NCBI GenBank assembly: GCA_039707655.1
Contig: CM077663.1
Location: forward strand, 433,335,830-433,399,829
Direction: 5' to 3'
DNA from: Elymus sibiricus
Taxonomy: Eukaryota; Streptophyta; Magnoliopsida; Poales; Poaceae
Length of the DNA: 64,000 bases
Position 1 is the stretch's first letter. Every line of letters starts with the position of its first letter. Positions 21,998 to 33,396 of this stretch are shown here, one piece after another. A program made the translations under genes and the position numbers. The notes beneath the pieces are model-generated. The model made no database searches. It was not told the origin of the DNA and saw nothing but the letters and a program-made list of their open reading frames with translations.

Positions 21998-23919
21998 TCA
22001 CATGTATCTTCGTAGGTAGTCGACCCGGGTGGGGTGCTTGAGCTTCATGAGCGCCTTGAGCTCGTACTTGCGCACCATCTCCCTCGAGATCCTCAGGTTG
22101 CCGGCGATCTCGCTCAGTGTGCGCCTCCCCCTGCCGTCCAGCCCGAACCTCTGCCTGATCACCACGCTCTCCTTGGGCTTCAGCGAATCCAACTGCACCA
22201 TCCATCACATGATCATCAATCAACATCAAGAAACCAAAGACATGAATCAATTGATGTTGTTGTTCGTGCTTACGAGGTCGTCGATGGCGAGGCGGAGGAG
22301 CCGGTTGTGCTTGTGGGTGTCGACTCCGATGGCGTCGACGTCGGTGACCTCGTTGATGAGCTCCTCCTGCGTGACACGGTTCCGCGAGTGGAGCGAGTAG
22401 GCCGGCCTCGTCATCCGCACCACGTCGCGGTACCTCGCCGGAGACAGCCCCACTTTCTTCATCGTCTCCTCGTCCGTCGGCGTCCTCCCGAGCTCGAACG
22501 ACAGCTCCTCCCTCGCCCTGTTGACCTCCTGCCTCTCCTGCACGATAAAAATTAACACAACGTTTCAGCATTTCCATCTCTGACAGACACGGACAGAATG
22601 TGCGAAACACTGAAGGCTGAACCGACTGGGCAAGCTCGGCATTACCGATTCCATGGCGAATGGGAAGCGGGTGAAGCTGGAGAGCGTCATGGCGCGGACG
22701 ACGGAGTGGCGGATCCAGAAGAGCGCGTAGGTGGAGATGCGGAAGCCGCGCTTGGGCTCGAAGCGGTCGATGGCCGTGATGAGCCCGTTGGCGCCGGCCT
22801 GGCACAGGTCCGCGAACCTCTCGTCGCCGGTCATGTCCGGGTAGTACTTGTTGATCGCGTACAGGACGAGCCGTAGGTTGTGCTGCAACCACCCAACCCA
22901 TCATCATCAGCCACTCAACGCAAATTTCAGTTGGATTCCATCTATTTTTCAGGGCATTGGTACAACAGTAAGTGCAGACTGATCAGTGACAGTGTTGTTG
23001 CTTACCTTGATGAGCTTGTTCCTGGCCGCCCGGCCGACGTCGCGGAGCCGCCGTAGCCGCTGCACCGGCATGTTCATGGCCTCCGCGACCTCGGCGTCCG
23101 TCGGCTCGCTCTGCAGCTCGGTCCGCAGGTTCTCTTGCACCTCCAAAATGGCCTGAAATGTGCATCAGTTATTCAGTTTAGCACCTAAATTCAGCTACGG
23201 AGTTCTTGGATCACTACCGATCGTTCAAGATTCAAGAAGAGTTTAGTTGATCGGTGGTTGATTACCTTCATGGGCTGCATGATCTTGAAGAGGCGGGCGC
23301 TCTGCGGGGCGGAGAGCACCGGCGGGATCTTCATCCGCCTCCAGTCGAGGCTGCCCATGTCCGTCGACACGGCGTGCTCCCGCAGCAGCGCCTCCTCGAA
23401 CGCGCGCTCCCCGTCCTGATGTTCGCCGTCCTTCCCGGCGGCCTGATCCCGCATCTCCACCCGCTTCCCCAGGTCCATCCGCCGCCGCCGCTGGCTCCTC
23501 ACCACCACTGTCCTCCTCGGCGTCGCCGTCGTTGTCGTCGTCGTCGTCGCTGCCGATTTCTTCATCCCCTGCTTCCTCTTCTTCTTGCTCGCCGCCTGCT
23601 TCTCGCTGATCTTCCCGTCCTCCTCGACGATCACGGGGCTCAGCTTGTACAGCGTCTCCAGCGTGGCGGCCACCTCGTCGTAGTCCGTCCCCTCGGGCGC
23701 CGACGGCGCCGGCGCGGGCGAAGGGGCGAGCTTGGCCGTGGCCGTGCTCTGCTTCTCGGGCGCCGCGAGCGCCGCGCAGCTGGTGGCGGCGGCGGGCGCC
23801 CGGCGCCGCGGCGGCTTGCTGCCGCCGGCGATGGCGAGCACGGTGGGCCTGTACCGGCGCCGCTGCGGCTCCGCCGGGAGCGGGCGGCTGGGCGTGGGCG
23901 TGGTCACCGTGGTCGTCAT
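21998..23919 (-). CDS. SIG5: Plastid RNA polymerase sigma factor, SIG5 type
   Basis: Five exons on the minus strand, all GT-AG and phase 0: 23919-23266, 23152-23006, 22882-22646, 22537-22274 and 22192-21998, giving 498 aa. The basic, Ser/Thr/Ala-rich N-terminus fits a plastid transit peptide. [13 protein letters not shown], then MQPMK and [10 protein letters not shown], are hallmarks I associate with plant SIG5. HNLRLVL (region 2.1), [20 protein letters not shown] (2.3/2.4, -10 recognition) and [14 protein letters not shown] follow. Region 4.2 is a helix-turn-helix with [20 protein letters not shown]. In Arabidopsis, SIG5 directs the plastid polymerase PEP to light- and stress-responsive promoters such as psbD. 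Several residues differ from the usual SIG5 sequence as I remember it (RKYEL for [13 protein letters not shown] for RVPFGLES), which suggests a diverged paralogue. The start is the first ATG of the frame. All core regions are present and no stop interrupts them. Confidence 0.9.
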
Positions 23920-24004
23920 GGATCGTGTGGAACAGTCCAGAATCTCTCAGCTCGGTTCGATCGTGTGGAAGCAATGCGATGCCGGCGGTCTCCTTCGTTC
24001 GGCG

Positions 24005-24014
24005 CCATATATGG
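24005..24014 (-). promoter_or_regulatory. TATA-like / CArG motif upstream of the sigma-factor gene
   Basis: CCATATATGG is palindromic and lies about 90 bp upstream of the ATG at 23919. The position suits a TATA box with a leader of about 60 bases. The sequence also matches the MADS-box CArG consensus CC(A/T)6GG. Confidence 0.5.
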
Positions 24015-24186
24015 CGAGGCCGAGACGGGACACGTACGTCGGCGGTTCGCCGAGCAACGGCGGCCACGAGCCGGCGCGGGGCGATCGGACGGGCGGGAGG
24101 CGGCGAGGCCCGAGGGATCGGACGGCGCGCGGGGCGGCGGCGTGGAGCCGGGGGCGCGCGGGAGGGGGTGCGTGGATGAGGCGCGC

Positions 24187-24192
24187 GCCACG
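24187..24192. promoter_or_regulatory. G-box CACGTG
   Basis: A perfect G-box in the context GCCACGTGCG lies about 270 bp upstream of the sigma-factor ATG. CACGTACGTC at 24031-24040 adds two ACGT cores. Such motifs bind bZIP/bHLH factors and would fit the light and stress control known for SIG5, but this is inference from motif presence. Confidence 0.45.
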
Positions 24193-24663
24193 TGCGCGGT
24201 CGCCATACGCCTCGCGATATCTCTGGGGACCCGGACGGCTGGGCCCGACATGGCAGTGCGACGTGGAGTGCTACTAGTGCTACGTCGAAATGTTTTGCAA
24301 CTCTTTCGGGAAATCGTTTCTGCTGCCAAGAAAAATACGTTGAAATCTGAGTGCCACAAGGCTGTTCTTGTAGCATTATTCCCTTGACTGCTGCATCCTG
24401 GTCTTCGACTTCAACTTGCCCAGGTTCACCTTGAAGAAAACTAGATTGTCCAAGTGTACAAATGCAATGACGTAATACATCAGTGGTGTTGAATTTGTCA
24501 CAAATGTTCGATTTAGTACTTGAGCTTGAAAAATATGTCGAACAGGTTCTAAAACTTGACATCAACGTGCATATACGTTGCTAACCTCATCCATATACGT
24601 GAAGTGCGCTCATGTGGCATGGGGCCCGCTTGTACCGACGAAACAAGATTATTTTGATATTAT

Positions 24664-24873
24664 GGGTCAGTTCTTTTGGTAGTTTTTTTTGGCTTCTAGA
24701 ATAAGCCGCCTCCTATCCAACTTATTTTAAAAGCCTAATCAAAAATATTATTTTAGAAGCCTAGTAGTCAAGTCTTAATTAGTAGGCTTCTAAACTAATA
24801 AGTTTGATTGGACTTTTAAAATAAGCTAGATATGTGGATAGCTTATTCTAAAAACCAGCAAAAGAACTGACCC
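24664..24873. mobile_element. MITE with GGGTCAGTTCTTTTG termini
   Basis: The 210-bp element has inverted termini GGGTCAGTTCTTTTGGT and its complement ending CAAAAGAACTGACCC. TAT is found on both sides (24661-24663 and 24874-24876). The interior halves also pair (AATAAGC...GCTTATT). There is no coding capacity. The superfamily is uncertain. Confidence 0.8.
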
Positions 24874-25037
24874 TATATGAATGACTAATGGACCCTGTCT
24901 ATCAGGGGAACTAAAATGAAAAATGGTGCAAACAGGATTCGAACTCGCAACCTACAGCTAACTGGCAAAGTGTGCTAGCAACAACTACATCTTGGTTTTG
25001 TTGCCAAGTATAGATACTCGTGCTTATTGTATGATAA

Positions 25038-25345
25038 GGCCTCATTTAGTTCATAGGATAGGATTATCGCAGGAATAGAAAACTATAGGAAATAAGATGA
25101 CATGTATGTCAAATCGTATGAGTAGGATTAGAAAAAGATATGGCATTTGGTTCACATCATAGGAATTTTTCCATTGAGTCTAGGCTCATGTTTTTTTCCT
25201 TTGAAATTTGGAATATAGGAACCAATCCTATGTAGGAATAGGAACTCATTCCTATAAACCAAATGGTTCTAAAGAAAAAAATTCTACAAGAATTCTATCC
25301 TATAGAATTCCTGTGAAATTCCTCCAAACCAAACCAAAGGAGGCC
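25038..25345. mobile_element. Tourist-type (PIF/Harbinger) MITE
   Basis: The 308-bp element begins GGCCTCATTTAGTTCATAGG and ends CCAAACCAAAGGAGGCC. It is flanked by TAA on both sides (25035-25037 and 25346-25348). The interior TAGGA/TCCTA words pair across the element. This is the classic grass Tourist arrangement. Confidence 0.85.
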
Positions 25346-25379
25346 TAAATGAAAATGGTTGGTAGTTAAATGGACTGCG

Positions 25380-26235
25380 GTCAGTGTGGCCCGTTAAGTA
25401 CACGTTATTTCTTTAAAAAAATAGTAGGTAAATAATAATCATAATAATAAAAGAATATTCATGTTTTTATTAATAATTACCTTATTGTCAACAAATATCC
25501 GTGTGAACATATTATTTTTAAAAATAATCATAAACAAGGCTCCATGCCACGTTGTTGGTTATGAATATTTGTGATACATAAGTAATAATATCATAGTTCT
25601 CAGAAAAATATATAATGACCTCATGATACACAAATATTCGTGTGCACACAAAATAAATACATAGATGCATCTCTGACTAGACCCACCCTTCTGTACTCAT
25701 TTGCACGGATAGACAGTCTGAATAGGACGCTAAAAAATAGTCTGAACAGGAACTAGACAGAAAAAATCTATCTAATTGGACCTTGTATTTTCAGCCATAC
25801 GTGTGAGTTGGTCGACACCCCACACTCTTAGCTCAAATGAAGGGCCGATTTGGGGCCAGTCTGAAAGCGTCCGTCATGTTGGACTAAGAATTCAAACACA
25901 CAAAAAAGCCCAATAGTCCTTCAAGGCGCTCACCGCCTTGTCTCTCCGAATTCATGGAGCGACGCCGGAGTGCCACCGAGGAGCCTATCTCCGGCCATTA
26001 AGGCCGGGTTGCAAAGGCCAAAACCTAGAGCCCATATTTTCCTATTTTCCTCTCCCATCCGGAACGTCGTCGCGTCCTCGTTCGACCGGGTCAGTCGTCC
26101 GTCATTGTCTGCGTGAAGGTTACTTACTGCAAGAGGCTCACACCGGAGCACCGTAGGAAGCTCGCGGTGAAGGTGCGTGTTGCTGAGGCTCAACGCGCAG
26201 TCTGTGTTGCAGGCGGACAAACCTCCGAGTGTAAG
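25380..26235. other. No gene seen
   Basis: The span 25390-25660 is AT-rich and the span 25900-26230 is GC-richer. A frame at 25930-26238 has no recognisable features. Confidence 0.4.
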
Positions 26236-26240
26236 CAAAA

Positions 26241-27548
26241 TCTATACCTACTAATAAAAAAAATAGGTATTCTTCATCCGTAGCAAAATTATGCACAACC
26301 CCCCTGACCTTTTTGAAACTCAATCCGCAGTGCTATATTTTACAGTAAAAAAATGCTCAACCGAAAACCTTAATGCTCCTGTCTATAATCAAACCCACAA
26401 CCTCCAGTTTTCTAACACTAATCGTGCAACCGGCTGAGCTAGCGCTCGCTTCTATTAAATTATGGGGTTCTCCTCGTAATGCATCGTCCCACCTCGCCGC
26501 TAGCAACCACAATGAAGCAAGCAGGCCCATGTAAGGCAAGGCAAAAAAATGATGGCCTGCGTTGTCGCCTAATGGAGCCGGCCCACATAAGACCAGGCAA
26601 AAATATTTGTTGGTGCCAGGAATTGAACACATTCACCTCAAAAAAAAAAAAGGAATTGAACACATGACCTCCTCATCGCATATCCTATGGCACAACCAAT
26701 TTAACCAGCTCAATGTTTTATTTGTTAACTTTTTCCAGTTATTAAATAGTCGCACCTTGCCCGCTTACACCAATTCTCTCAATTTATATACGCCTTTGAT
26801 TTTCTTGCGTATCAAGGAGACTTCAAAAACTAATAAGAGGATTTCAATCGACAAGCAAAGAAATAAGGAACGATAGGATATTGAGTCCTTGTGTCGAAAA
26901 AAGAAGGAAGGAAATAAGAGAGGGGAATTCAACCCACATGTAGAGAAATAAGGAAGGAAAAAAATTAAATCCTTGTGATAGGAATATAAGGAAGGAGCGC
27001 TTCTCTGTCCACACCTTCTATATAAATCTCAACGTGACAGACGAAAATGAGAAAAGAAATTCAGTCCTTGTGGCAGGAAAATAAGGAGGGAAAGAAAAAG
27101 AAGACCACCTTCTAATTAAAAGGGAAAGAAATTTAGTCCTTGTGACGGAAAAATAAGGAGGGAAAGCAATCCAGTTAAGGAAGGATCTCTAACTAAAAGG
27201 GATTCCTAAGAGCAAGTATAATCAAAGGCATGCATTGGTGTGGCTAGCTCTAATTAAATTAAAATGGGATTACTACGGGTTGTACACATTGGGAATTTGG
27301 ATTGTAAAAGGTTTATCCCTCATTCGGGTGTTGTTTAGTCATTAGTGAAGCACCGCTCACGAGTCTAACAATATTTGTCTGGAAAAAAGAACAATGCATA
27401 CATTTTAAAGATGGTCTACTTGAAAGAACTTCATGTTAGTGATATTTGACAATACTTATTGTTTTTCAAGAAACATTGTGATTGGATTAGAAGTGTTGGA
27501 GGTGTGCTGAATTTTGATCCCGTTGCAACGCACAGGCCATTTTCCTAG
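26241..27548 (+). mobile_element. Non-autonomous Helitron (1308 bp)
   Basis: The 5' end A|TCTATACCTACTAATAAAAA lies at 26241. The 3' hairpin CCCGTTGCAACGCACAGG is followed by CCATTTTC and CTAG at 27545-27548, then T. The interior has AAACCCACAACCTCCAG (a reversed B-box-like word) and four irregular copies of an AGTCCTTGTG...AATAAGGA(A/G)GGAA motif at about 26884, 26964, 27064 and 27135. No Rep/helicase frame is present. Confidence 0.65.
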
Positions 27549-27559
27549 TTTCTTTTAAG

Positions 27560-28750
27560 TGCAAAATTTTGGCAATACAAATGATTCAAGCTACTACCCA
27601 CTCTCCGAAGAAAGAACTTAGGGTTCCTCTACCTCCCGTCGGCATTGTCGGCGGTTCGCCTTGTCTTCGGCGGTTCTAGGGCCATGGAAGCACGGTGGAC
27701 CCCGGCCCTTGCTAGCGAGAGGGGTCTTACTTCATTTTTAGGTGTTTTTTTATAAATTTGTCCAGGGTTTGTTTCCTACTCAGAAAGACAATCCCTAAAG
27801 ATGGAATAAGGTTCTCCCCGACTAGCCCCCGTTCCGGTGATGCGTCTAGGGTCATTGCAGGGCGTGTGAAGGTATGTCTCCGACGGATCTTGCGGGATTC
27901 GGACGGTGCTGGTCGTCGGTGGATCCGTTTGGCTCCAGTATTTGTTCGTCTTCGTTTGTGTGTCTATAGATTGAACCCTTTCGGCCTATACTTCTTTTCA
28001 CCGGTGGCGGTTTCTGTTTGGAAGCGTTGGTCCCGTGGGGCCTTAGCACGACGACTTTTCAACTGTCTACTATAACAAGTTTGTTTCGGTTCCAATGAGG
28101 GAGGGGTGATGACGACGGCGCACCTTCGGCTCGCTCCAGTGCATGTAGTCGTCGTTAGATGGTCTATGGACATGGATGTAACTTCTATTTTTTTGTGTTT
28201 TCTTTGCACAGCCACGGCATGATGAGGTAGATCAGAAGTTTTCTCGCAGAACAAACAAACATGCGAAAGATTGCCTATTGTCCAAGCGTTGTACGGGTGA
28301 GGTCTGCGTGACTTTCCTTATGTGAACCATCACGGATTGACATACTTTGTTTTATTTCACATATTTCACTTTATTGAAATACATTGAAACTATGCAAGAA
28401 ATATATATGTACGAAAATTTATTCTGAGCTCGGGCTCAGATGCATCCGAAATCTATACCAGTCAGTATCATAGAGATTCACGCTGCAACATGTTATCATT
28501 TTTCCAAATAAAAAGCCATCGTTCCCTGTCATTACGACGGGCAGGCAGACCCACTATGTCCCGCTGGAACACATGTCGATTGCACAGTCAGTCTACTTTA
28601 TGTGCCGTCCTGGGCCACCAACCGCAAATGGAGGACAAAACGGCCTTGACGACTGATGACTTGAGGAGTCTTCCAAGCTTCAGTCTATGACTCCTTCCTC
28701 ACCGCTCGCCTCCCTCCAACCACCATGATTCTGCGCGCGGCTACCGGCAG
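27560..28750. other. No gene supported
   Basis: The GC-moderate stretch 27620-28250 has frames on both strands (for example 27758-28075) but no recognised domain. It could be the 5' leader of a retroelement. Confidence 0.35.
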
Positions 28751-28754
28751 AGTT

Positions 28755-29112
28755 CCCGAGCTCAAATGAGCTTGGACCGATAGTAAAATCGGAAAAAATC
28801 AAAACAAATTTTAAAAAATATTTTTTTATAAACATTGACAAAAATTTCAAGTACTTGCAAATATTCGTCATGGAAACACGTTTCTAGAAGGCGTGACAAA
28901 GAAAACAAAATTGATACTCTGAAAATGCTATTTTCAAAAGCATTTTGGAGCATTGAATTTGTTTTTTTTTTTTTGCCATGCCTTATAGAAATGTGATTTC
29001 ACGACGAATTTTTGCAAGCACTTAAAACTTTTGTCAATGTTTGTCACAAGCATATTCAGTTTTTTTGAATTTTTTCTGATTTTACTGTTCACCGAGCTCA
29101 TTTGAGCTCGGG
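28755..29112. mobile_element. Long-TIR foldback MITE (Mutator-like?)
   Basis: The left arm, CCCGAGCTCAAATGAGCT... followed by AGTAAAATC(G/A)GAAAAAATC, pairs with the right arm ending GAGCTCATTTGAGCTCGGG. Pairing continues inward through GACAAA(A/-)TTT and TGCAAATATTCGTC for more than 100 bp. The flanks GGCAGAGTT and GGCACAATG are a poor 9-bp match, so the duplication is eroded or absent. Confidence 0.65.
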
Positions 29113-29214
29113 GGCACAATGCCACTTTCGTTGGTGGAAGGGGTTCTTGATCGTGAATAAGATGGTAATCCGATAAAATTCATACTTCACCGCAAGAACC
29201 TATAAATACTTAGT

Positions 29215-30125
29215 TGGGATGCGGACTTGTTCTTCAGGCTTGTCAAAATCATGGATTCGGGCTGCCCCTTCATTCTCGTCGTCCTTGTCAATTATATTGT
29301 GCAAAATTTCACAATATGTCATCATATGTCACAAAGTTTCTGATCCCGACATCAGTACAGCTCTACGAACAATTTCCCAACGAGTTTGAAGCACTCCAAA
29401 TGCCCTCTTCACATCCTTTCTAGCCGCTTCTTGCACTGTTGCAAAGTGGTTTTTTTGCTACCGTGAGGATCATATATGGTCTTCATAAACACTGCCCACT
29501 GAGGATAGATACCATCGATAAGGTAGTAACCCATGTTGTAGTCACGACCATTGACAGTGAAGTTGCATGACGACGATTCCCCATTACAAAGTCTCATAAA
29601 CATAGGAGATCACTGAAGCACATTGATGTCGTTGTTCGCACCAGACATTCCAACGAAAGCATACCAAATCTACAAGTCATGTGATGTCATTGCTTACAAT
29701 ATGATGGTGGCCTCTTTAGTGTTACCTTGTAGCACAAACCTTTGGGGCAGTTCCTATATTGCCAATGCATGCAATCAATTGAACCGAGCATACATGAAAA
29801 ACCTCTTTCTTCTCCAATAGTTAGTAACTTTTTTGTGACCTGCACATTTGGTACTCTCAGATACCCTGCTCCAAACACCTCCACCATGGCGCAGGCAAAC
29901 TTGACAATTGTATTTAGACATGTGTTCTCCCCATTCGGACCATCTCACCAATGACATCGACAACGGTACCAAGTGCAAGCATCCTCATAGTAGCAGAGAA
30001 CGACAGTTGTCCGCAAAAACCCCTGGTGAGCTTGAAGTAGGGATCGTGTGCCTTCACTCCCTCCACCACGCGCAAGAATAAGGGATTGCGCATACGGAAG
30101 CGTTGACTAAATCATTCATCGGGGA
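29215..30125 (-). pseudogene. PIF/Harbinger transposase (DDE, HARBI1-like), degraded
   Basis: Read leftward from about 30125, the pieces are QRFRMRNPLFLRVVEGVKAH, AHDPYFKL, a TMRMLALGTVVD segment, VEVFGAGYLRVPN, then RGFSCMLGSIDCMHWQYRNC, VNGRDYNMGYYLIDGIYPQW and RKDVKRAFGVLQTRWEIV. This is the full domain order of plant PIF/Harbinger nucleases: the GSIDCMHW block with the first catalytic Asp, the DGIYP block with the second, and the ERAFGVLQ-type end. Several stops and frameshifts break it, so no functional protein is expected. It could have supplied transposase to the Harbinger MITEs in this window, but no terminal link is visible. Confidence 0.8.
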
Positions 30126-30129
30126 ATGT

Positions 30130-30870
30130 TTGTGCGCTTTGTGTGTCCTTGCCATTGCATTTGGTGCATAGTTTTGAGTTCTCCACGAGGATTCATGGAA
30201 GTGAAAGTTGAGAAGCTTATTATTCTTGGGTACTTGGTATCCTAGAGCTTGTACCTCTTGGGTGCTTGGGCGTCCTAGACGGTTGTTGTTGTTGTCACGT
30301 AGCCCAATCATTGTAGTGTAAAAGCTTGGTAAATCTTAGGAGCCTCCAATTAAGTGGTGAAGATTGCCCTGGGCAATTTGTATGGGTTTACTGACCGCCC
30401 TCAAGGGTCTTCAATTGTAAGGGTTCGGTGACCGCCCTCAAGGGTCCCTTAGTAAGGGCGTGAGCAGAATACGGTGAGCCATTGTTGTGTTTGGGGAGCA
30501 TTGTGTCTCCACACCGCTCCAACGGAGATTAGCATCTGCAAGGCTTTGAACTTCAGGATACATCATCGTCTCCACGTGCCTCGGTTACCCCTTACACGAG
30601 CCCTTTACTTATGCACTTACTTTGTGATAGCCATCATGCTTCAAGTTATATATCTTGCTATTACATAGTTGTTTATCTTGTTTAACATAAGTTGGTGCAC
30701 ATAGTTGAGCCAAAACCGTAATTGTTTTATCCCGCATCTATTCAAGCCAAAACCGTAATTGTTTTTAAACCGCCTATTAACTCACCACCCTCTAGGCGAC
30801 ATCCAGGTCCTTTCAACATGTCTACAACTAAATCAATTGGTTCTCATAGTCTGAATTGATTTGCAGCGTT
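30130..30870. other. Unassigned, with a possible Ty1/copia LTR end
   Basis: CTCACCACCCTCTAGGCGAC at about 30780 followed by ATCC..GTCCTTTCA resembles the end of some Triticeae copia LTRs. The usual primer-binding site is not present after it. ACCGCCCTCAAGGGTC is repeated at about 30393 and 30430. Confidence 0.35.
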
Positions 30871-30875
30871 ACTAT

Positions 30876-33041
30876 TGTAGGGTAACGCAGCAGAAAACAA
30901 AAAATTTCCGACCTACGTACCAGCCCAGGACCACTATGGAGACTGCATACAAGGTTTGATCTTTTTCGTTACCGACTCGTAGCGCAGCGGAAGTAGAGTC
31001 GATGACGAACGGCGGTGCAGATCCCCGCAGCTAGGATTTTACAACCTCCCAACCGCGAGGATGAATACCCTCATCTGCCCCGCGGACAGCCCTCCGGGAG
31101 GCGGTCGCACAGTCCCCCGGACGGTGTCGCGGACAGCCCTTCGGGAGGACCTCCGAAACTCGGACTGTCACTCGGACAGCCCTTCGGGAGGACCTCCAAA
31201 ACTCGGACGGTCACACGGACAGCCCTTCGGGAGGCACTCTCGAACTAAGACCGAAACTACGATCTCTCTACAGAGTTGCACACATACGGTGTCATCTATC
31301 CGGCAGGGCTTCGCCGTCCAGAACTAGTTCCTGCCGGAACCCAGACAGCCTTTCGGCTCTACGAAACTATTTCGCTGGGAGGGAGAGAAGAATGCCAGAT
31401 CATGCATGGCTTTGTGTATGAGAGCAAGAGTGTGTGAGATGGCAGCCCACTCACCTCCTATTTATAGGAAAACCAAGGGGTAGGGTGGTTTTACAATAAA
31501 ACCCAAAAACTCCCATGCACTAGCTCACACATGAGGGTGTTAAGTGCAAAATGGGATGCCATGTGGAGCTCCATGGAGGAGCTGCACATGTGAACGTCCC
31601 ACCTTCATGGGGGCCCCCCAAAGGGGGTTCCTTGATCCCCAAGCCCTTCTAGAAGCCTTTTGGGAAAAGCCCCAAAAGGTGGCTTTTCAATAAATATCCC
31701 AAAAAGCACTTTCACTATTCACGACGACATTTTTCAGCGTCTGATCGAACTGAAAATATTCATGTGGGCTTAGAACAATTCTAGTACCCACCAAAATAAT
31801 TTTCAACGCGAGCCGGAACAATTCCGGTTTAGTGATTTCATCTGCGAAAAGCATCTGAAGCGGTTTCGGCAGCTCCGGAACATTTCCGGTTTTCATCCCG
31901 GAAAATTCCAGAAAGTTTCCAGAATGATTCTGGCACCCTCCAAGAATTATCAGGCATGTGCCAAAACCAATTTGACTTTATGGTATCCTCTGAAACAACT
32001 TTTCAGTTTCACCGGAACTCATCCGGTGACCTCTCTGCGGAACTTTTCCGCTGTCCGAAACTTTTCCGGCGTCCGAAACTTTTTCGGTGATTTTCTCTCA
32101 GACTCCCTGTCTAGTATTCAGCAGATAGATGACCCTTAAGCGTGTGACCCTATAGGTTCGGTGAAGCATAGACATGACCCGGAACCCCTTCCGATCAATG
32201 ATCAACATCGGAGCCGTGGACACCCATATTGACCCCTATACCCACACGAATGAATATTCGAGTGAACCTCCAGTTGCCGTGTGCTATTCCTGTTGCTTCG
32301 CGATATGTTACAAATACCCGAGGTGAGACATGTAGGCATCCCCGTGGATCAACAACTTGTCCACTATGCCAGTTACCTCGTTACCGGTATTGTTCTCTTT
32401 TCTCGTTCCCGTGTTCCGGCATCCCCGTGATCAAATCACAAAGTGTCTGGCCAGACGATGATGGATACCGTAACACCGAGAGGGCCCAGAGATATCTCTC
32501 CATCGTCGGAGGAGCAAATCCCAATCTTGAGCTATCAAGTTACTTGACATACTTTTCCATGAACCCGTAAGCCGCCGTAATAGCCACCCATTTACGGATG
32601 ACGTTTAACAAACCCCAAAGTTCATGAAGCAAGCATGAAGAAACTCGATACTCTCATGGTCTAAGGAATCATGCAAACATTAACCATCTCTGTGTTATTA
32701 ACCATTAACTAATGACGAATGTATCTCATAGCATAACATCAATTCGGGTCGATTCAACACAAGTGTTCTACCAACAATTGTGCCCTCAAAATTGCCGGCA
32801 TAGTCATGCCCATGATCAGGAAAACAGGATCATCATGCAATACTTGAGCCAGTCATAGAGGCTTGACTAGGAATACTTTTTACCGTTTATTATCCCACAC
32901 GTGCACATGAGTTTCCCTCCAAGCCTCGTTTTATTTGCAGACTCGAGAATCATTGCAGTTATAGCATGGAACATAAACATAATTATGAACAGGAAGATAA
33001 TCAATAACATTTATTATTGCCTCTAGGGCATATCTCCTACA
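30876..33041 (-). mobile_element. Solo LTR, probably copia (Angela/WIS/BARE-like)
   Basis: On the minus strand it starts TGTAGGAGATATGCCCTAGA followed by GGCAATAATAAA at 33041, and ends ACCCTACA at 30876. It is flanked by perfect ACTAT duplications (30871-30875 and 33042-33046). The length is 2166 bp. The ATGCCCTAGAGGCAATAATA start is a signature I associate with Angela/WIS/BARE LTRs (memory, not searched). It has no internal domain. Confidence 0.9.
31078..31232 (+). repeat. GGACAGCCCTTCGGGAGG repeats inside the solo LTR
   Basis: GCGGACAGCCCTCCGGGAGG and related copies begin at about 31081, 31131, 31173 and 31215. The third and fourth are separated by 42 bp and the others by about 50 and 42. 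They are embedded in CTCCRAAACTCGGAC spacers. Confidence 0.75.
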
Positions 33042-33396
33042 ACTATAGCAAAATCCTCAGACCTCTTCAAATTTATCAAATCTAAAACCTCAGTTGAAGA
33101 ACATGGCCGATGAAAATCCTTAGAAAAACGTTTATAAAGGAGGAAAGAAGAAAGAGCTCTTCACCGCATTTCAAATTCCACATGAACTTTGTGCTGGTTA
33201 TTGCACTCCTGAAGAACCTGAAACAGAAACTCGGTGAAATACTCATGTGCAAATAAGCAAGAGGTATTGGGTGAAAGAATGATTGAATTATCGCTATCTT
33301 ACCAAGTGCTACATGGTAGCCTTTGCTGTGAAGCCATGTCATGGAATTAGGCATCAAAAAACGTGAATTCAACAAGGTGTGAGACCAAACTCCACA

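Noticed and set aside
23254..24387. Long plus-strand frame opposite the sigma-factor gene
   Set aside because: It mirrors the sigma-factor coding bias on the opposite strand; the Arg/His/Pro-rich product has no domain.
23243..24565. Long minus-strand frame (about 440 codons) over the sigma-factor first exon and promoter
   Set aside because: It is out of phase with the sigma-factor exon and exists because the region is GC-rich. It has no recognisable domain.
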